DNA of 64,000 bases from Kapaibacterium sp044224925 (GTDB lineage Bacteria; Bacteroidota; Ignavibacteria; Kapaibacteriales; Kapaibacteriaceae): assembly GCA_044224925.1 (NCBI GenBank), contig JBGAJM010000012.1, forward strand, positions 1-64,000, in the 5' to 3' direction. The notes under the pieces are model-generated. The model was not told the DNA's origin. It ran no database searches and saw only the letters and a list, made by a program, of their open reading frames with translations. The translations under genes and the position numbers were made by a program. Of the stretch, positions 46,131-55,700 are shown piece by piece (within the stretch, counting starts at the first letter, position 1; every line of letters starts with the position of its first letter).

Positions 46131-46601
46131 ATGGCATTGCACAATCTGCGCATCTTCCTTCTTGCGCAGCACATCAATTCACGGGTGACGACGCAGGTGC
46201 TTTCGTGGACATACCTGCATCAGCAGACCTTGGGGAAGCAGATCCTTCGATCGGCCGATTCGATCACGAACAACATCAGCGAAGGATACGCTCGCGTTCG
46301 AACCGGTGAGCGTCTTCAGTTGCTGTGGTATGCCGAGGGCTCCATTCAGGAGACCAAGAATGGCGTTCGGCGCTGCGTACAACGGAGGATCCTTGATGAA
46401 GAGGCTGGCAAGGAACTCGAAACGCAACTCACACGGCTCTCGATCTCGCTGATCGAATTCATGCATGCGATCCTCGTGAAGGACCCGGAGTATATCGGGC
46501 CCTACCGCCGGAAGGTGGAAGAGCGAAGGGCGTGGAGAGAGAAAGGAAGAGAGGAATCGGAAGAGGAATACATAATCAAGAATACAGGATCCAATTCTTG
46601 A
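46131..46601 (+). CDS. four-helix-bundle protein, S23/23S rRNA intervening-sequence family
   Basis: The 156-residue product matches the S23 family of small all-helical proteins: LHQQTLGKQILRSADSITNNISEGYARV, EGSIQETKNGVRR and the ISLIEFMHAILV helix. Family members are encoded in intervening sequences of 23S rRNA in Leptospira and Coxiella, and the fold is shared with Avd of diversity-generating retroelements. Here there is no rRNA. The gene sits between nested inverted repeats, and its last ~16 codons (KGREESEEEYIIKNTGSNS) are made from the right inner arm. Activity unknown; nucleic-acid binding is inferred from homologues. Confidence 0.88.
   Translation: MALHNLRIFLLAQHINSRVTTQVLSWTYLHQQTLGKQILRSADSITNNISEGYARVRTGERLQLLWYAEGSIQETKNGVRRCVQRRILDEEAGKELETQLTRLSISLIEFMHAILVKDPEYIGPYRRKVEERRAWREKGREESEEEYIIKNTGSNS
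46545..46592 (-). repeat. right inner arm, inverted copy of the ~40-bp element
   Basis: On the minus strand: GGATCCTGTATTCTTGATTA then TGTATTCCTCTTCCGATTCC. It overlaps the 3' end of the four-helix-bundle gene and is the inverted partner of 46018-46063. Confidence 0.85.
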
Positions 46602-46617
46602 ATCGTGTAATACATGA

Positions 46618-46753
46618 TCGCACTCTCGTGTCGCACTCTCGTGTCGCACTCTCGTGTCGCACTCTCGTGTCGCACTCCGTGTCGCACTCTCGTGTCGCAC
46701 TCTTGTGTCGCACTCTCGTGTCGCACATCGTGTCGCACTCTCGTGTCGCACGA
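46618..46753. repeat. right array, inverted relative to 45912-46012
   Basis: About ten units TCGCACTCTCGTG (variants TCGCACTCCGTG, TCGCACTCTTGTG, TCGCACATCGTG) run from just after the four-helix-bundle stop to the convergent kup stop codon at 46756-46758. They are the reverse complement of the left array, so a transcript of the whole locus could fold into a stem of about 100 bp. Confidence 0.93.
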
Positions 46754-46755
46754 AG

Positions 46756-48651
46756 TTAGATCTCTATATGCGACCCCACCTCCAGCGCCCGCTTGACCGG
46801 AATGCCGAAGTACTTCACCGGTGTGCGCGAGTTGCGGTGCATGAAGGCGAAGATCTCCTTGCGCCATCGGACCATGCCGCCTTCCTGCTTGATGGAGAGC
46901 GATTCGTTGCCGAGGACGAAGACGGCGTCGGTGATGTCGACGGGGACGTCGAACTCGGGGAGATACATCAGGTCGTCGAGGAGGTTGAGCTGGTCCATGA
47001 AGCCGTAGCTAAGAATGACCTTGTAGAAGCCCTTCTCCATAGGCACCACTTCGAAGCGATGTTCGTGTTCGATGTGCGAGACCGTCTTCACGCTTACCGT
47101 GAGGAGGATCATGGTCTCGTGTCGACTTCGATTGTAGCGAAGGTTGGAGATCAGCGCCGGTGGTGCGACGTCTTGGTAGCCCGTCATATACAGCGCCGTG
47201 CCGGGGACGATGCAGTACATGTCGATCTCGTCCTTGAGGATCTGATCCACCGACTGATTGCGTTTGTGAATGGCATCACGAAGAATACCACGTCCACGAT
47301 GCCACGTGACCATCACGAGGTACGTTGCTGCGGCCATCATCACGGGAACATAGCCGCCATCCTTGAACTTGAAGACGTTGGCGATGAAGAACGATCCGTC
47401 GATCACCAACAAGACACTTGCGATCGACGCTGCGACAGTGCGGCTCCACCCGAAGAGTCGACGCATGGCGAAGTAGGCGAGCATCGTGGTGATCACCATG
47501 GTCGTGGTGACGGCGATACCGTAGGCGGCAGCGAGTGCGCCCGAGGTCTGGAAGACGACAACGAGCAACACCGTCGACAGGAACAAGACCCAATTCACGG
47601 TGGGCAGATAGATCTGTCCGCGCTCTTCGTGACTGGTGTGCATCACTTTCAATCGCGGCAGGTAGCCGAGCTGCAGTGCCTGCCACGTGAGCGAGAAGGC
47701 GCCGCTGATCACAGCCTGCGAAGCCACGACCGTGGCAAAGGCCGCCACGATCACAAGGGGAATGACGCCCCACGTTGGTACCATGTGGAAGAACGGATCG
47801 GCAACGACGGCCTTGTTCGATCCTTCGCGAAGAAGAAGAGCGCCTTGGCCGAAGTAGTTCAGGACCAGTGCCGGAAAGACGAGGATGAACCAACCGCGAC
47901 GGATGGGTTTCTTTCCGAAGTGTCCCATGTCGGCATAGACCGTCTCGCCACCCGTCATCACAAGGAAGACCGAGCCAAGCACAAGGAAGGCGCGGATGTC
48001 GTGATGCATGAAGAACTGCACAGCATACCATGGATTCACGGCCATCAGCACGTGCGGTGTTTGGACAAGACTGATCAGACCGAGCACGGCAATGAGGATG
48101 AACCAGAACGTCATGAACGGACCGAAGATGCGGCCCACGCCACCGGTGCCGTACTTCTGAATGAAGAACAGTCCGAACAGAATGGTCAGTGTGATCGGCA
48201 ACACCACCGACGCAAGTGAAGGCGCTGCTACTTTCAAACCTTCGACGGCAGACAACACGGAGATCGCAGGGGTGATGATCCCGTCGCCATACAACAACGC
48301 TGCACCAAAAATGCCAACAGCAAAAATGAACGTCATGCGAGCAAAGCCGTTCGTTCGCTTGCTTACCAACTCCATCAACGCAAGGATGCCGCCTTCGCCT
48401 TTGTTGTCGAAGCGCATGATCAAGGCAAGGTACTTCACGCAGATCACGATCGTGAGCGACCAGAAGATCAACGACAGGATGCCGAAGACCTCGGACTCTT
48501 GAGCATGAAGATTGTAGTGTTCAGAGAAGCACTCTTTGAGCGAGTACAGGGGCGACGTTCCGATGTCGCCATAAACGACGCCAATAGCGCCAATGGTGAG
48601 GGCAAGCAGGCGCGACTTTGCGCTCTTGCCCTCGGTCTGTTCGGCGTCCAT
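46756..48651 (-). CDS. kup: Kup-family potassium transporter
   Basis: The 631-residue product is a K+/H+ symporter-type membrane protein. It begins with LLALTIGAIGVVYGDIGTSPLYSLKE, the family signature, and has about twelve membrane helices up to residue ~440, including KYLALIMRFDNKGEGGILAL. A cytoplasmic C-terminal domain of about 190 residues follows. Its stop codon touches the right-hand array of the four-helix-bundle element, on the convergent strand. No riboswitch is evident in the short 5' region. Confidence 0.95.
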   Translation of the reverse strand: MDAEQTEGKSAKSRLLALTIGAIGVVYGDIGTSPLYSLKECFSEHYNLHAQESEVFGILSLIFWSLTIVICVKYLALIMRFDNKGEGGILALMELVSKRTNGFARMTFIFAVGIFGAALLYGDGIITPAISVLSAVEGLKVAAPSLASVVLPITLTILFGLFFIQKYGTGGVGRIFGPFMTFWFILIAVLGLISLVQTPHVLMAVNPWYAVQFFMHHDIRAFLVLGSVFLVMTGGETVYADMGHFGKKPIRRGWFILVFPALVLNYFGQGALLLREGSNKAVVADPFFHMVPTWGVIPLVIVAAFATVVASQAVISGAFSLTWQALQLGYLPRLKVMHTSHEERGQIYLPTVNWVLFLSTVLLVVVFQTSGALAAAYGIAVTTTMVITTMLAYFAMRRLFGWSRTVAASIASVLLVIDGSFFIANVFKFKDGGYVPVMMAAATYLVMVTWHRGRGILRDAIHKRNQSVDQILKDEIDMYCIVPGTALYMTGYQDVAPPALISNLRYNRSRHETMILLTVSVKTVSHIEHEHRFEVVPMEKGFYKVILSYGFMDQLNLLDDLMYLPEFDVPVDITDAVFVLGNESLSIKQEGGMVRWRKEIFAFMHRNSRTPVKYFGIPVKRALEVGSHIEI

Positions 48652-48677
48652 GAAGGACCCTTGCGTTCTGAAACAAC

Positions 48678-48700
48678 AACGCCCCGCTGAGCAGGGCGTT
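48678..48700 (-). terminator. terminator hairpin after the DinB gene
   Basis: On the minus strand AACGCCC-TGCTCAGCG-GGGCGTT is followed by GTTGTTT. It lies between the DinB stop (48740) and the kup start (48651) on the same strand and would separate their transcription. Confidence 0.7.
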
Positions 48701-48739
48701 CGAAATTACAGCAAAATCGGTCCGAGTGTTCTCACCGTT

Positions 48740-49228
48740 TCAAACAAGGTAGCGCTCATGGAGAATGGTGGCATGGTGGAAGGCATGTCCGGCCACGATG
48801 TACACGATGGCATTCACAGAAATGGCCTGTCCATTCGCAATGCCGGTCTTGAGCATGTCGGCATCGGTGAACGACTGGAACAATGCAAGGTTGGAAGCAC
48901 GCACACTGTGCAGCTCGGAAACGATGTCGTACACCGTGCGACGATCGAACCCTGCCGCCTTGACGAAGTCATCCTCTTCAAAGCCCGGGATCGGATCCGT
49001 ACTTCCGCGTGCGAACATCAGGGCACGATAGGCGAACACACGCTCCGTGTCGCACAGATGCCCAAGCAACTCCTTCACACTCCACTTGCCCGGCGCATAG
49101 CGGTGCATGGCCACTTCTTCCGTCAGTGTGAGGTAGGTGGCGCATTCATCCACTTGCTGTTGCAGCATGTCGAACACATCACCACGAACGTGGCTGACGT
49201 AGCGGGCGTAGTATTCGGGGAAGAGCAT
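48740..49228 (-). CDS. DinB/YfiT-family four-helix metal-binding protein
   Basis: Start ATG 49228 (MLFPEYYARYVSHV) gives 162 residues. The DinB fold is indicated by KWSVKELLGHLCDTERVFAYR (first His ligand) and IVAGHAFHHATILHERYL (second and third His ligands), with an alpha-helical pattern. Family members include bacillithiol/mycothiol transferases and uncharacterised damage-inducible proteins; the substrate cannot be told. A solo ~40-bp element lies directly upstream of the start codon. Confidence 0.85.
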   Translation of the reverse strand: MLFPEYYARYVSHVRGDVFDMLQQQVDECATYLTLTEEVAMHRYAPGKWSVKELLGHLCDTERVFAYRALMFARGSTDPIPGFEEDDFVKAAGFDRRTVYDIVSELHSVRASNLALFQSFTDADMLKTGIANGQAISVNAIVYIVAGHAFHHATILHERYLV

Positions 49229-49230
49229 AG

Positions 49231-49275
49231 GCGAAGAAATCGGAAGAGAATACAGGATCAAGAATACAGAATCCC
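49231..49275 (-). repeat. solo copy of the ~40-bp element before the DinB gene
   Basis: On the minus strand: GGGATTCTGTATTCTTGATC, CTGTATTCTCTTCCGATTTCTTCGC, ending 2 bp before ATG 49228. It matches 39886-39952 and the arms around the four-helix-bundle gene and adjoins a long tandem array. Confidence 0.88.
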
Positions 49276-49453
49276 ACGAAGTGTCCCACGAAGTGTCCCA
49301 CGCAGTGTCCCACGCAGTGTCCCACGCAGTGTCCCACGCTAGTGTCCCACGCTAGTGTCCCACGCTAGTGTCCCACGCTAGTGTCCCACGCTAGTGTCCC
49401 ACGCAGTGTCCCACGCAGTGTCCCACGCAGTGTCCCACGCTAGTGTCCCACAA
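49275..49453. repeat. tandem array of 12-13-bp units, blockwise variants
   Basis: About 15 units read in order: CACGAAGTGTCC (x2), CACGCAGTGTCC (x3), CACGCTAGTGTCC (x5), CACGCAGTGTCC (x3), CACGCTAGTGTCC (x1), CACAACGTGTCC (x1). It ends about 8 bp before the acyl-CoA dehydrogenase stop codon. Identical neighbours in blocks suggest growth by slippage or unequal exchange. No spacers between units, so it is not a CRISPR. Confidence 0.93.
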
Positions 49454-49460
49454 CGTGTCC

Positions 49461-50627
49461 TCAGCTGAACGCCTGGATCCCCGTGATATCCTGTCCGATG
49501 ATCAGCGTGTGCATTTCGTGCGTGCCTTCGTAGGTCTTCACGGATTCGAGATTGGCGGCGTGGCGCATCACGGGATATTCATCCAGGATGCCGTTGGCAC
49601 CGTGGATCTCGCGAGCGATGCGGGCGATGTTGAGGGCCATTTCGACGTTGTTGCGTTTGGCCATCGACACCTGTTGTGGGCGGATGTTGCCGGAGTCCTT
49701 GATCTTGCCGAGGCGCCAGCAGAGGAGCTGTGCCTTGGTGATCTCGTTGATCATGTAGACCAGCTTCTCTTGTGTGAGCTGGAAGCCGGCGATCGGCTTG
49801 CCGAACTGGATGCGGCTCTTGGCATAGTTGAGGGACGAATCGTAGCAGGCCATGGCCGAGCCGATCACGCCCCAGGAGATGCCGTAACGGGCTTGGGTAA
49901 GACAGCCCAAAGGTCCCTTCAACCCTTCCACCCCGGGAAGGATGTTCGCTTCGGGGATCTCCACGTCCTGGAAGACCAATTCGGAGGTGACCGAGGCGCG
50001 GAGGGAGTGTTTGCCCTTCATTTCGGGGGCCGTGAAGCCCTTCATGCCCTTTTCGACCAGGAAGCCGCGGACCACGCCGTCGAGCTTGGCCCAGACGACG
50101 GCCACATCGGCCAAGGTGCCGTTGGTGATCCACATCTTGGCGCCGTTCAGCAGGAATCCACCGTCGATCTTCTTGGCATTGGTGACCATGCCGGCGGGGT
50201 TCGATCCGGCGTCGGGCTCTGTAAGACCGAAGCAGCCGATGGCCTTCCCGGCGGCCAGACGGGGAAGCCACTTGCGACGTTGCTCTTCGGAGCCGTACGT
50301 GTAGATCGGATACATCACGAGCGAGCTTTGGACGGAGGCGAAGGAGCGAACGCCCGAATCGCCGCGCTCGAGCTCTTGCATGGCAAGGCCATAGCAGATG
50401 TTGTTCAGGCCGGCTCCACCGTATTCCGTGGGCAAAGTGACCCCAAAAACGCCCATTTCGGCCATTTTTTCGACCAAATGCATCGGAAACGACCCTTGGC
50501 GAGCGTGATGCTCGATAATCGGGAGCACTTCATTGTCGACAAAGTCGCCAACCGCTTGACGGACCAGTTTTTCCTCGTCGGTCAGAAGTTCATCGATGTT
50601 CAAATAGTCTGGGTGTTGGAAGGCCAT
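49461..50627 (-). CDS. gcdH: acyl-CoA dehydrogenase, glutaryl-CoA dehydrogenase-like
   Basis: The 388-residue flavoprotein oxidises acyl-CoA thioesters and passes electrons to ETF. It has the family segments GVTLPTEYGGAGL, CFGLTEPDAGSNP, LNGAKMWITNG, RIQFGKPIAGFQLTQEKL and IHGANGILDEYPVMRH. The end NLESVKTYEGTHEMHTLIIG, with the catalytic Glu in YEGTHE, and DITGIQAF favour the glutaryl-CoA subgroup. This would fit lysine/tryptophan degradation, alongside the distant kmo gene. Subgroup is less certain than family. The tandem array starts next to its stop codon. Confidence 0.88.
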   Translation of the reverse strand: MAFQHPDYLNIDELLTDEEKLVRQAVGDFVDNEVLPIIEHHARQGSFPMHLVEKMAEMGVFGVTLPTEYGGAGLNNICYGLAMQELERGDSGVRSFASVQSSLVMYPIYTYGSEEQRRKWLPRLAAGKAIGCFGLTEPDAGSNPAGMVTNAKKIDGGFLLNGAKMWITNGTLADVAVVWAKLDGVVRGFLVEKGMKGFTAPEMKGKHSLRASVTSELVFQDVEIPEANILPGVEGLKGPLGCLTQARYGISWGVIGSAMACYDSSLNYAKSRIQFGKPIAGFQLTQEKLVYMINEITKAQLLCWRLGKIKDSGNIRPQQVSMAKRNNVEMALNIARIAREIHGANGILDEYPVMRHAANLESVKTYEGTHEMHTLIIGQDITGIQAFS

Positions 50628-50688
50628 GGCCGCTATCCGTAAGGGTTGAATGGTGTTGTCCGCCTGAACAGCGAAACTACGAAAACGG

Positions 50689-50719
50689 TTTCACCTATGT
50701 GGATTTCTTCCTATATTCG
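50689..50719 (+). promoter_or_regulatory. candidate promoter of the rimP-nusA-infB operon
   Basis: TTTC (50689-50692), a 19-nt spacer, then TATATTCG (50712-50719) match the TTTG-N19-TAnnTTTG arrangement of Bacteroidota promoters with single differences in each element. It is 56 nt upstream of rimP and correctly oriented. Confidence 0.5.
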
Positions 50720-50734
50720 TGGCTGGTAAGGAGG

Positions 50735-50756
50735 ATGGGCGGATTGCCCATTTTTT
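50735..50756 (+). terminator. terminator-like hairpin in the rimP leader
   Basis: ATGGGC and GCCCAT form a 6-bp stem with loop GGATT, followed by TTTTT. It lies between the candidate promoter and rimP, 18 nt before the start codon, so it may act as an attenuator. AAGGAGG immediately precedes an 8-codon frame (MGGLPIFC) lying over the hairpin, though the spacing is too short for an ordinary start. Confidence 0.55.
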
Positions 50757-50774
50757 GTTGATACCTAGCCGTTG

Positions 50775-51248
50775 GTGACTTCGTTGACGAATCCATTGCC
50801 GGAGCACGTACGTGCAACCATAGACGAAGTCTGTGCAGCAAATGGAGTTACGTCCATCGATGTGCAGATCAGAGGGCAGCGAGACCAGTTGATCCTGGAC
50901 CTGTTCATTGATGCACCCAACGGTGTGACGCACGAAGAATGCAGAGGCGTCACCACGGGCCTCGACGAACGCTTGGAAAACGATGAATGGTACGGCCGCC
51001 TACGGGCGGTCGATGTGTCTTCACCCGGTGCCGACGCTCCCGTGAAGTTCCTCTGGCAACTTACGAAGAGCATTGGGCGCACGGTTCGCGTGATCCGAGC
51101 GGACGGAACGGCAGTAGAAGGCAAGCTCACGGATGTGGCCGACGAAGGCCTCTCGGTGCAGCCCCCAACAACGAAGAAGAAGGTCGTGGAGCTGGTTGTG
51201 ATACCGGCTGCCGACGTCAAAGAAGCAAGAGTAATCCTGAAATGGTAA
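50775..51248 (+). CDS. rimP: ribosome maturation factor RimP
   Basis: The ~157-residue product assists 30S subunit assembly. It shows the RimP pattern: LILDLFIDAPNGVTHEECRGVTTGLDERLE in the N-terminal domain and VSSPGADAPVKFLWQLTKSIGRTVRV in the SH3-like domain. An in-frame stop at 50766 limits the start to TTG 50772 or GTG 50775; I prefer GTG. It heads the conserved rimP-nusA-infB cluster. Confidence 0.9.
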   Translation: MTSLTNPLPEHVRATIDEVCAANGVTSIDVQIRGQRDQLILDLFIDAPNGVTHEECRGVTTGLDERLENDEWYGRLRAVDVSSPGADAPVKFLWQLTKSIGRTVRVIRADGTAVEGKLTDVADEGLSVQPPTTKKKVVELVVIPAADVKEARVILKW

Positions 51249-51264
51249 TCAACGACTGATCGTT

Positions 51265-52728
51265 ATGGCACGCAGAAAAGTCAAGCCGAAAGTCGACAAT
51301 AAGAAGCTGATCATCGAGGCCTTCAATGAGATGGCCCGTGAGAAAGCTATCGATCGCGACCTCCTGCAAGGGATCGTCGAAGAGACCCTCTCGTTGATGG
51401 TGAAGAAGAAGTATGGCCTTGAAGCCAACTTCGACATCATCGTGAACATGGAGAAGGGCGACATCGAGATCTACCTGATGCGGGAAGTGGTCGAAGAGGT
51501 CGAGAACGCGGAAACGCAGATCTCTCTCGAAGACGTGATCGCCATTACGGGCGAACCGATCGAGATCGGCGAAGAGTATCTGGAAGAGATCACGCTCGAG
51601 AACATTGCCGACAGTTTCGGTCGCCGTCTGATCGCTCAGGCCATTCAAACGCTCAATCAGCGTATTCGCGACGTGGAGAAGGACAACATCTACGACGAGT
51701 ATGCGAAGCGTGTTGGCGAAGTGATCATTGGCGAGATCTATCAAGTGCGTCCGAACAACATCCTCGTGATGCACAACAAGATCGAGATGCGTTTGCCGCG
51801 CGAAGAGCAGATCCCGAACGAACGCTTGAAGAAGAATCAGCAAGTGAAGGCCATCATCAAGGAAGTACGTCGCACGGGTGGTGCCACCGGATTGCCGGAC
51901 ATCATCCTGTCGCGCTCGGACGATACGTATTTGGCCCGCTTGTTCGAACAAGAGATCCCCGAGATCTACGACGGCATCATCGAACTCCGTGCCATTGCAC
52001 GTGAGCCCGGTGAGCGCGCAAAGGTGGCCGTGACGTCGTTCGACGAACGCGTCGACCCGGTTGGCGCCTGCGTTGGAATGAAGGGTATTCGCATTCATGC
52101 CATCGTGCGTGAACTGAACAACGAGAACATCGATATCATCGAGTACACCGAAGATCCGAGACTCTTCATCGCACGTGCACTGTCGCCATCGAAGGTGCGC
52201 GACATCACCATTGCGCCGGAAACACGGCAGGCAACGGTGATCGTGCCGGATGATCAAGTATCGCTTGCCATTGGCAAGAACGGACAGAATGTACGTCTCG
52301 CATCGAAGCTCACCGGCTACTCCTTGTCGCTGGTGAAGGAAGGTGCCGAAGACATTGAACTCATCGAATTCCGTGATGAGCTTGGTCGCGCCCTCTACGA
52401 TCTCTTGATCGCCAGTGGTATCGACACGGCCCGCGAATTCCTTGAAGCAGGCCCCGATGTCTTGCTGCGCCTTCCGGGCATCAGCAAGCAGAAGATCGCA
52501 GAGGTCCGTCGCATCATCCTCGATGAATTCGACGAGCCCGAAGACAACCGTTACGTGGCAGCCCTCGAAGCATGGGAGCCCGAAACGGAGAGCGAAGACA
52601 TCGGTCTGGAAGAAAGCTATGCCGAAGACACACCTGAAGTGTTCGCCGCCGACGAAGGCGAAGCGGAAGGTGGCATGGAAGAAGAAGTGGTTCCCGGAGA
52701 CGAGGAACCGATGACGTCGGAAGAATGA
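51265..52728 (+). CDS. nusA: transcription termination/antitermination factor NusA
   Basis: The 487-residue RNA polymerase-binding protein has the N-terminal domain (LIIEAFNEMAREKAIDRD), an S1 domain (VIIGEIYQVRPNNILV region), two KH domains (DPVGACVGMKGIRIHAIVREL and VSLAIGKNGQNVRLASKLTGY) and helix-hairpin-helix-like C-terminal residues (LLRLPGISKQKIAEVRRIIL). It ends in a strongly acidic tail rich in Glu/Asp. It couples transcription and translation and sits in the usual position between rimP and infB. Confidence 0.96.
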   Translation: MARRKVKPKVDNKKLIIEAFNEMAREKAIDRDLLQGIVEETLSLMVKKKYGLEANFDIIVNMEKGDIEIYLMREVVEEVENAETQISLEDVIAITGEPIEIGEEYLEEITLENIADSFGRRLIAQAIQTLNQRIRDVEKDNIYDEYAKRVGEVIIGEIYQVRPNNILVMHNKIEMRLPREEQIPNERLKKNQQVKAIIKEVRRTGGATGLPDIILSRSDDTYLARLFEQEIPEIYDGIIELRAIAREPGERAKVAVTSFDERVDPVGACVGMKGIRIHAIVRELNNENIDIIEYTEDPRLFIARALSPSKVRDITIAPETRQATVIVPDDQVSLAIGKNGQNVRLASKLTGYSLSLVKEGAEDIELIEFRDELGRALYDLLIASGIDTAREFLEAGPDVLLRLPGISKQKIAEVRRIILDEFDEPEDNRYVAALEAWEPETESEDIGLEESYAEDTPEVFAADEGEAEGGMEEEVVPGDEEPMTSEE

Positions 52729-52746
52729 TCAACAGCCTCAGGAATT

Positions 52747-55700
52747 ATGTCAGCTTCTACAGGAACAAAACTTTTCAAGGTCGCGAGCACGATCAACATT
52801 GGTCGTGATGCCATCGTTGAATTCCTTGTTTCGAAAGGCTTCAAGGTCGAGAACAAGGCTACGTCCGTCCTAACGGACGAGATGGTCCACCTTGTGACCG
52901 AGAAGTTCTCCAAAGAACTCAAGCATGCCGAAAAGCAGCGCGAGAAAGTAGAGCGCCAACGAGGCCTCCGCAAGACCTTGCATGAGCAAGGGAACAGTGT
53001 GTCCATCGAGTCCTTCGAAGAGACACATGAAGGCGTGATCCCAGAACAGGCAGCACCAGAAGCTCCCGCCCCAGCGAAGCCGGTCACGGCAGACGCAGAG
53101 GTGGTGGCTCCGACGGTTGCGCCTCCTGCCGACGTGGTGCCCGATGTGGCCCCCGCGCCGATCGCAGCCGAACCCGTGAAGGCAACCGAAGAGCCACCGG
53201 CACCTGCTCCGGCAGAGCCGGAGCGACCAGGTCCGGCCGTTGGAACGGTGATCGACCTGGGTGGACCCAAGAAGCCGAAGGCGGCCGAGGTTCCTCCTGT
53301 CGCCCCGCCTCCTTCTGCCCCTCCCGCACCCGCACCGACCCCGGTCGCTGCCGTGGTGGAAGAACCGGTCGCACCGGTAGCAGAGGTCGTCGTTCCCGAA
53401 GCGCCCGTTGCGGCTGCTCCGGCGGCCGATCCCGAAGCAACGGCCACGGCCGCGGCTCCGGAAGGCACGGCCGACGCGACCGCTCCTGCAGCCGATGCGG
53501 CGGAGACCGAAGAAGGACCCAAGCAAAAGAAGAAACGCAAGGGTGTGATCGAAGTCCAGTACGAGCCGGGCTCGGGCGTGAAGCTCAAGGGTCTGACGGT
53601 ATTGGGCAAGATCGACCTCACACCAAAACCACCTCCCCGCTCCCAACAGCCGCAGCAACGCAGCGGTGGTGGCGGTGACCGCCCACAACGTGGCGGTGGT
53701 GGACGTGCCACGATCGGCGATGCGATCGCAGGATCGTCGGCCGGCGGACTGAACCGTCCAGGTGGCGGATCGTCGACCGGTGGCGGTACATCGACGTCGC
53801 GCTTCGGTCCTCCGAAGAAGCCGGCAACCTCAACAGCAAAGAAGAAGGACGATAAGAAGCGCAAGAACACGAAGGGGATGAAGGAGCAGTTCTCCGACTC
53901 CGACGTGACACGCGCCATTCGTGCGACACTTTCCGGCATGGAAGAATCCGGCGGCGGCTCGAAGAAGAAGATGCAGCGCCTGCGCCGTGAGATCCGTGAA
54001 GGGAAGGAGGCCATCCGACAAGAAGAGATGGCGCGCGAGTCGACGATCCTGAAGTTGTCCGAATTCGTGACAACGGCGGACCTCGCCAACCTGATGAACG
54101 TGACCGCACCCGAGATCATTCTCAAGTGTATGGGTCTCGGTCTGATGGTGTCGATCAATCAGCGACTGGACAAGGACACGATCACACTGATCGCGGGCGA
54201 CTATGGATACCAAGTGGAATTCATGGACGACGTGGCCGTGCAGGACGTGGACGAGGATGAAGATTCAGAAGAGTCGATGCAGCATCGTCCGCCGATCGTG
54301 ACCATCATGGGTCACGTCGATCACGGAAAGACATCGCTGCTGGACTACATCCGCAAGGCCAGTGTGGTCGCCGGCGAAGCCGGTGGGATCACGCAGCACA
54401 TCGGTGCCTATCGTGTTGAGCTGCCCGACAAGCGCAGTATCACGTTCCTGGATACGCCGGGTCACGAGGCCTTCACGGCCATGCGTGCTCGCGGTGCACA
54501 GGTCACGGATATCGTGGTGCTCGTGGTGGCTGCCGACGATAGCGTCATGCCGCAGACGATCGAGGCCATCTCGCACGCACAGGCGGCGAACGTGCCGATG
54601 GTCGTGGCCATCAACAAGATCGATAAGCCGGATGCAAATCCGGATCGCATCAAGCAAGAACTCTCGACGCACGGCGTGCTCATCGAAGAGTGGGGCGGTA
54701 AAACGCAGTGCATCGAACTGTCGGCCAAAACAGGATTGAATGTCGACACGCTTCTGGAGAAGATCCTTCTCGAAGCCGACATTCTCGAACTCAAGGCCGA
54801 TCCGGATCGCAATGCACGCGGTACGGTGATCGAAGCGCACGTCGACAAGGGTCGCGGAAACGTGGTCACCGTCATCGTCCAAAAGGGAACGCTCAAGGTA
54901 GGCGACATCTTCGTCTGCGGTCAGTTCGCCGGACGTGTGCGTGCCATGACCGATGAGCGCGGAAACCGCATGGAAACTGCGGGTCCGTCGATGCCATGTC
55001 AGGTGACCGGCTTCGATGGTCTGCCATACTCCGGCGATATTCTCGTGCAGATGGACACCGATTCGGAAGCGCGCGAAGTCGCAACGAAGCGTCAGCAGCT
55101 CCGTCGGGAACAGCTCCTCAAGGGAATGCGTCACGTTACACTGGACGATATCTCGGCACAGATCTCTGTTGGCGGCGTGAAGGAATTGCGTCTCGTGGTC
55201 AAGGGCGACGTGAGCGGTTCAGTGGAAGCACTGTCCGACTCGCTGCAAAAGCTCTCCACGGCAGAGGTCAAGGTTCGCATCCTGTATGCAGCCGTTGGTC
55301 CGATCACCGAGAGCGACATCATGTTGGCATCGGCATCCGACGCCATCGTGGTCGGCTTCCAGGTGAACGTGTCCACACAAGCACGCAAGATCGCCGAGGC
55401 CGAATCGGTCGAACTCCGACTGTATTCGATCATCTACGACTGTATCAACGAAGTTCAAGCCGCCCTCGAAGGACTGCTCTCGCCGGATCTCAAGGAAGAG
55501 ATCACGGCAACAGTGGAAGTACGCGCCATCTTCAAGATCAGCAAGCTTGGTACCATTGCAGGTTGCTATGTCACCAACGGTAAGATCACACGGAACGATA
55601 AGGTGCGCCTCCTTCGCGATGGCTTCGAGATCTATAAGGGAACACTCGCGTCCCTCAAGCGCGTCAAGGACGACGTGCGCGAGGTGGACACCGGTTACGA

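Noticed and set aside
45906..46755. Diversity-generating retroelement, because the four-helix-bundle fold resembles Avd
   Set aside because: No reverse transcriptase and no template/variable repeat pair are present; repeats are inverted and short-period.
46654..48219. Plus-strand frame starting in the tandem array and running opposite kup
   Set aside because: Its N-terminus is only array translation and the rest is the antisense of a clear Kup gene.
48593..49342. Frame ending in a VPRSVPRS repeat peptide
   Set aside because: Antisense to DinB and then array translation; the repeat peptide results from 12-bp units and stops being periodic when 13-bp units begin.
45906..49460. CRISPR array
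   Set aside because: Units are 12-13 bp and contiguous, with no unique spacers and no cas genes nearby.
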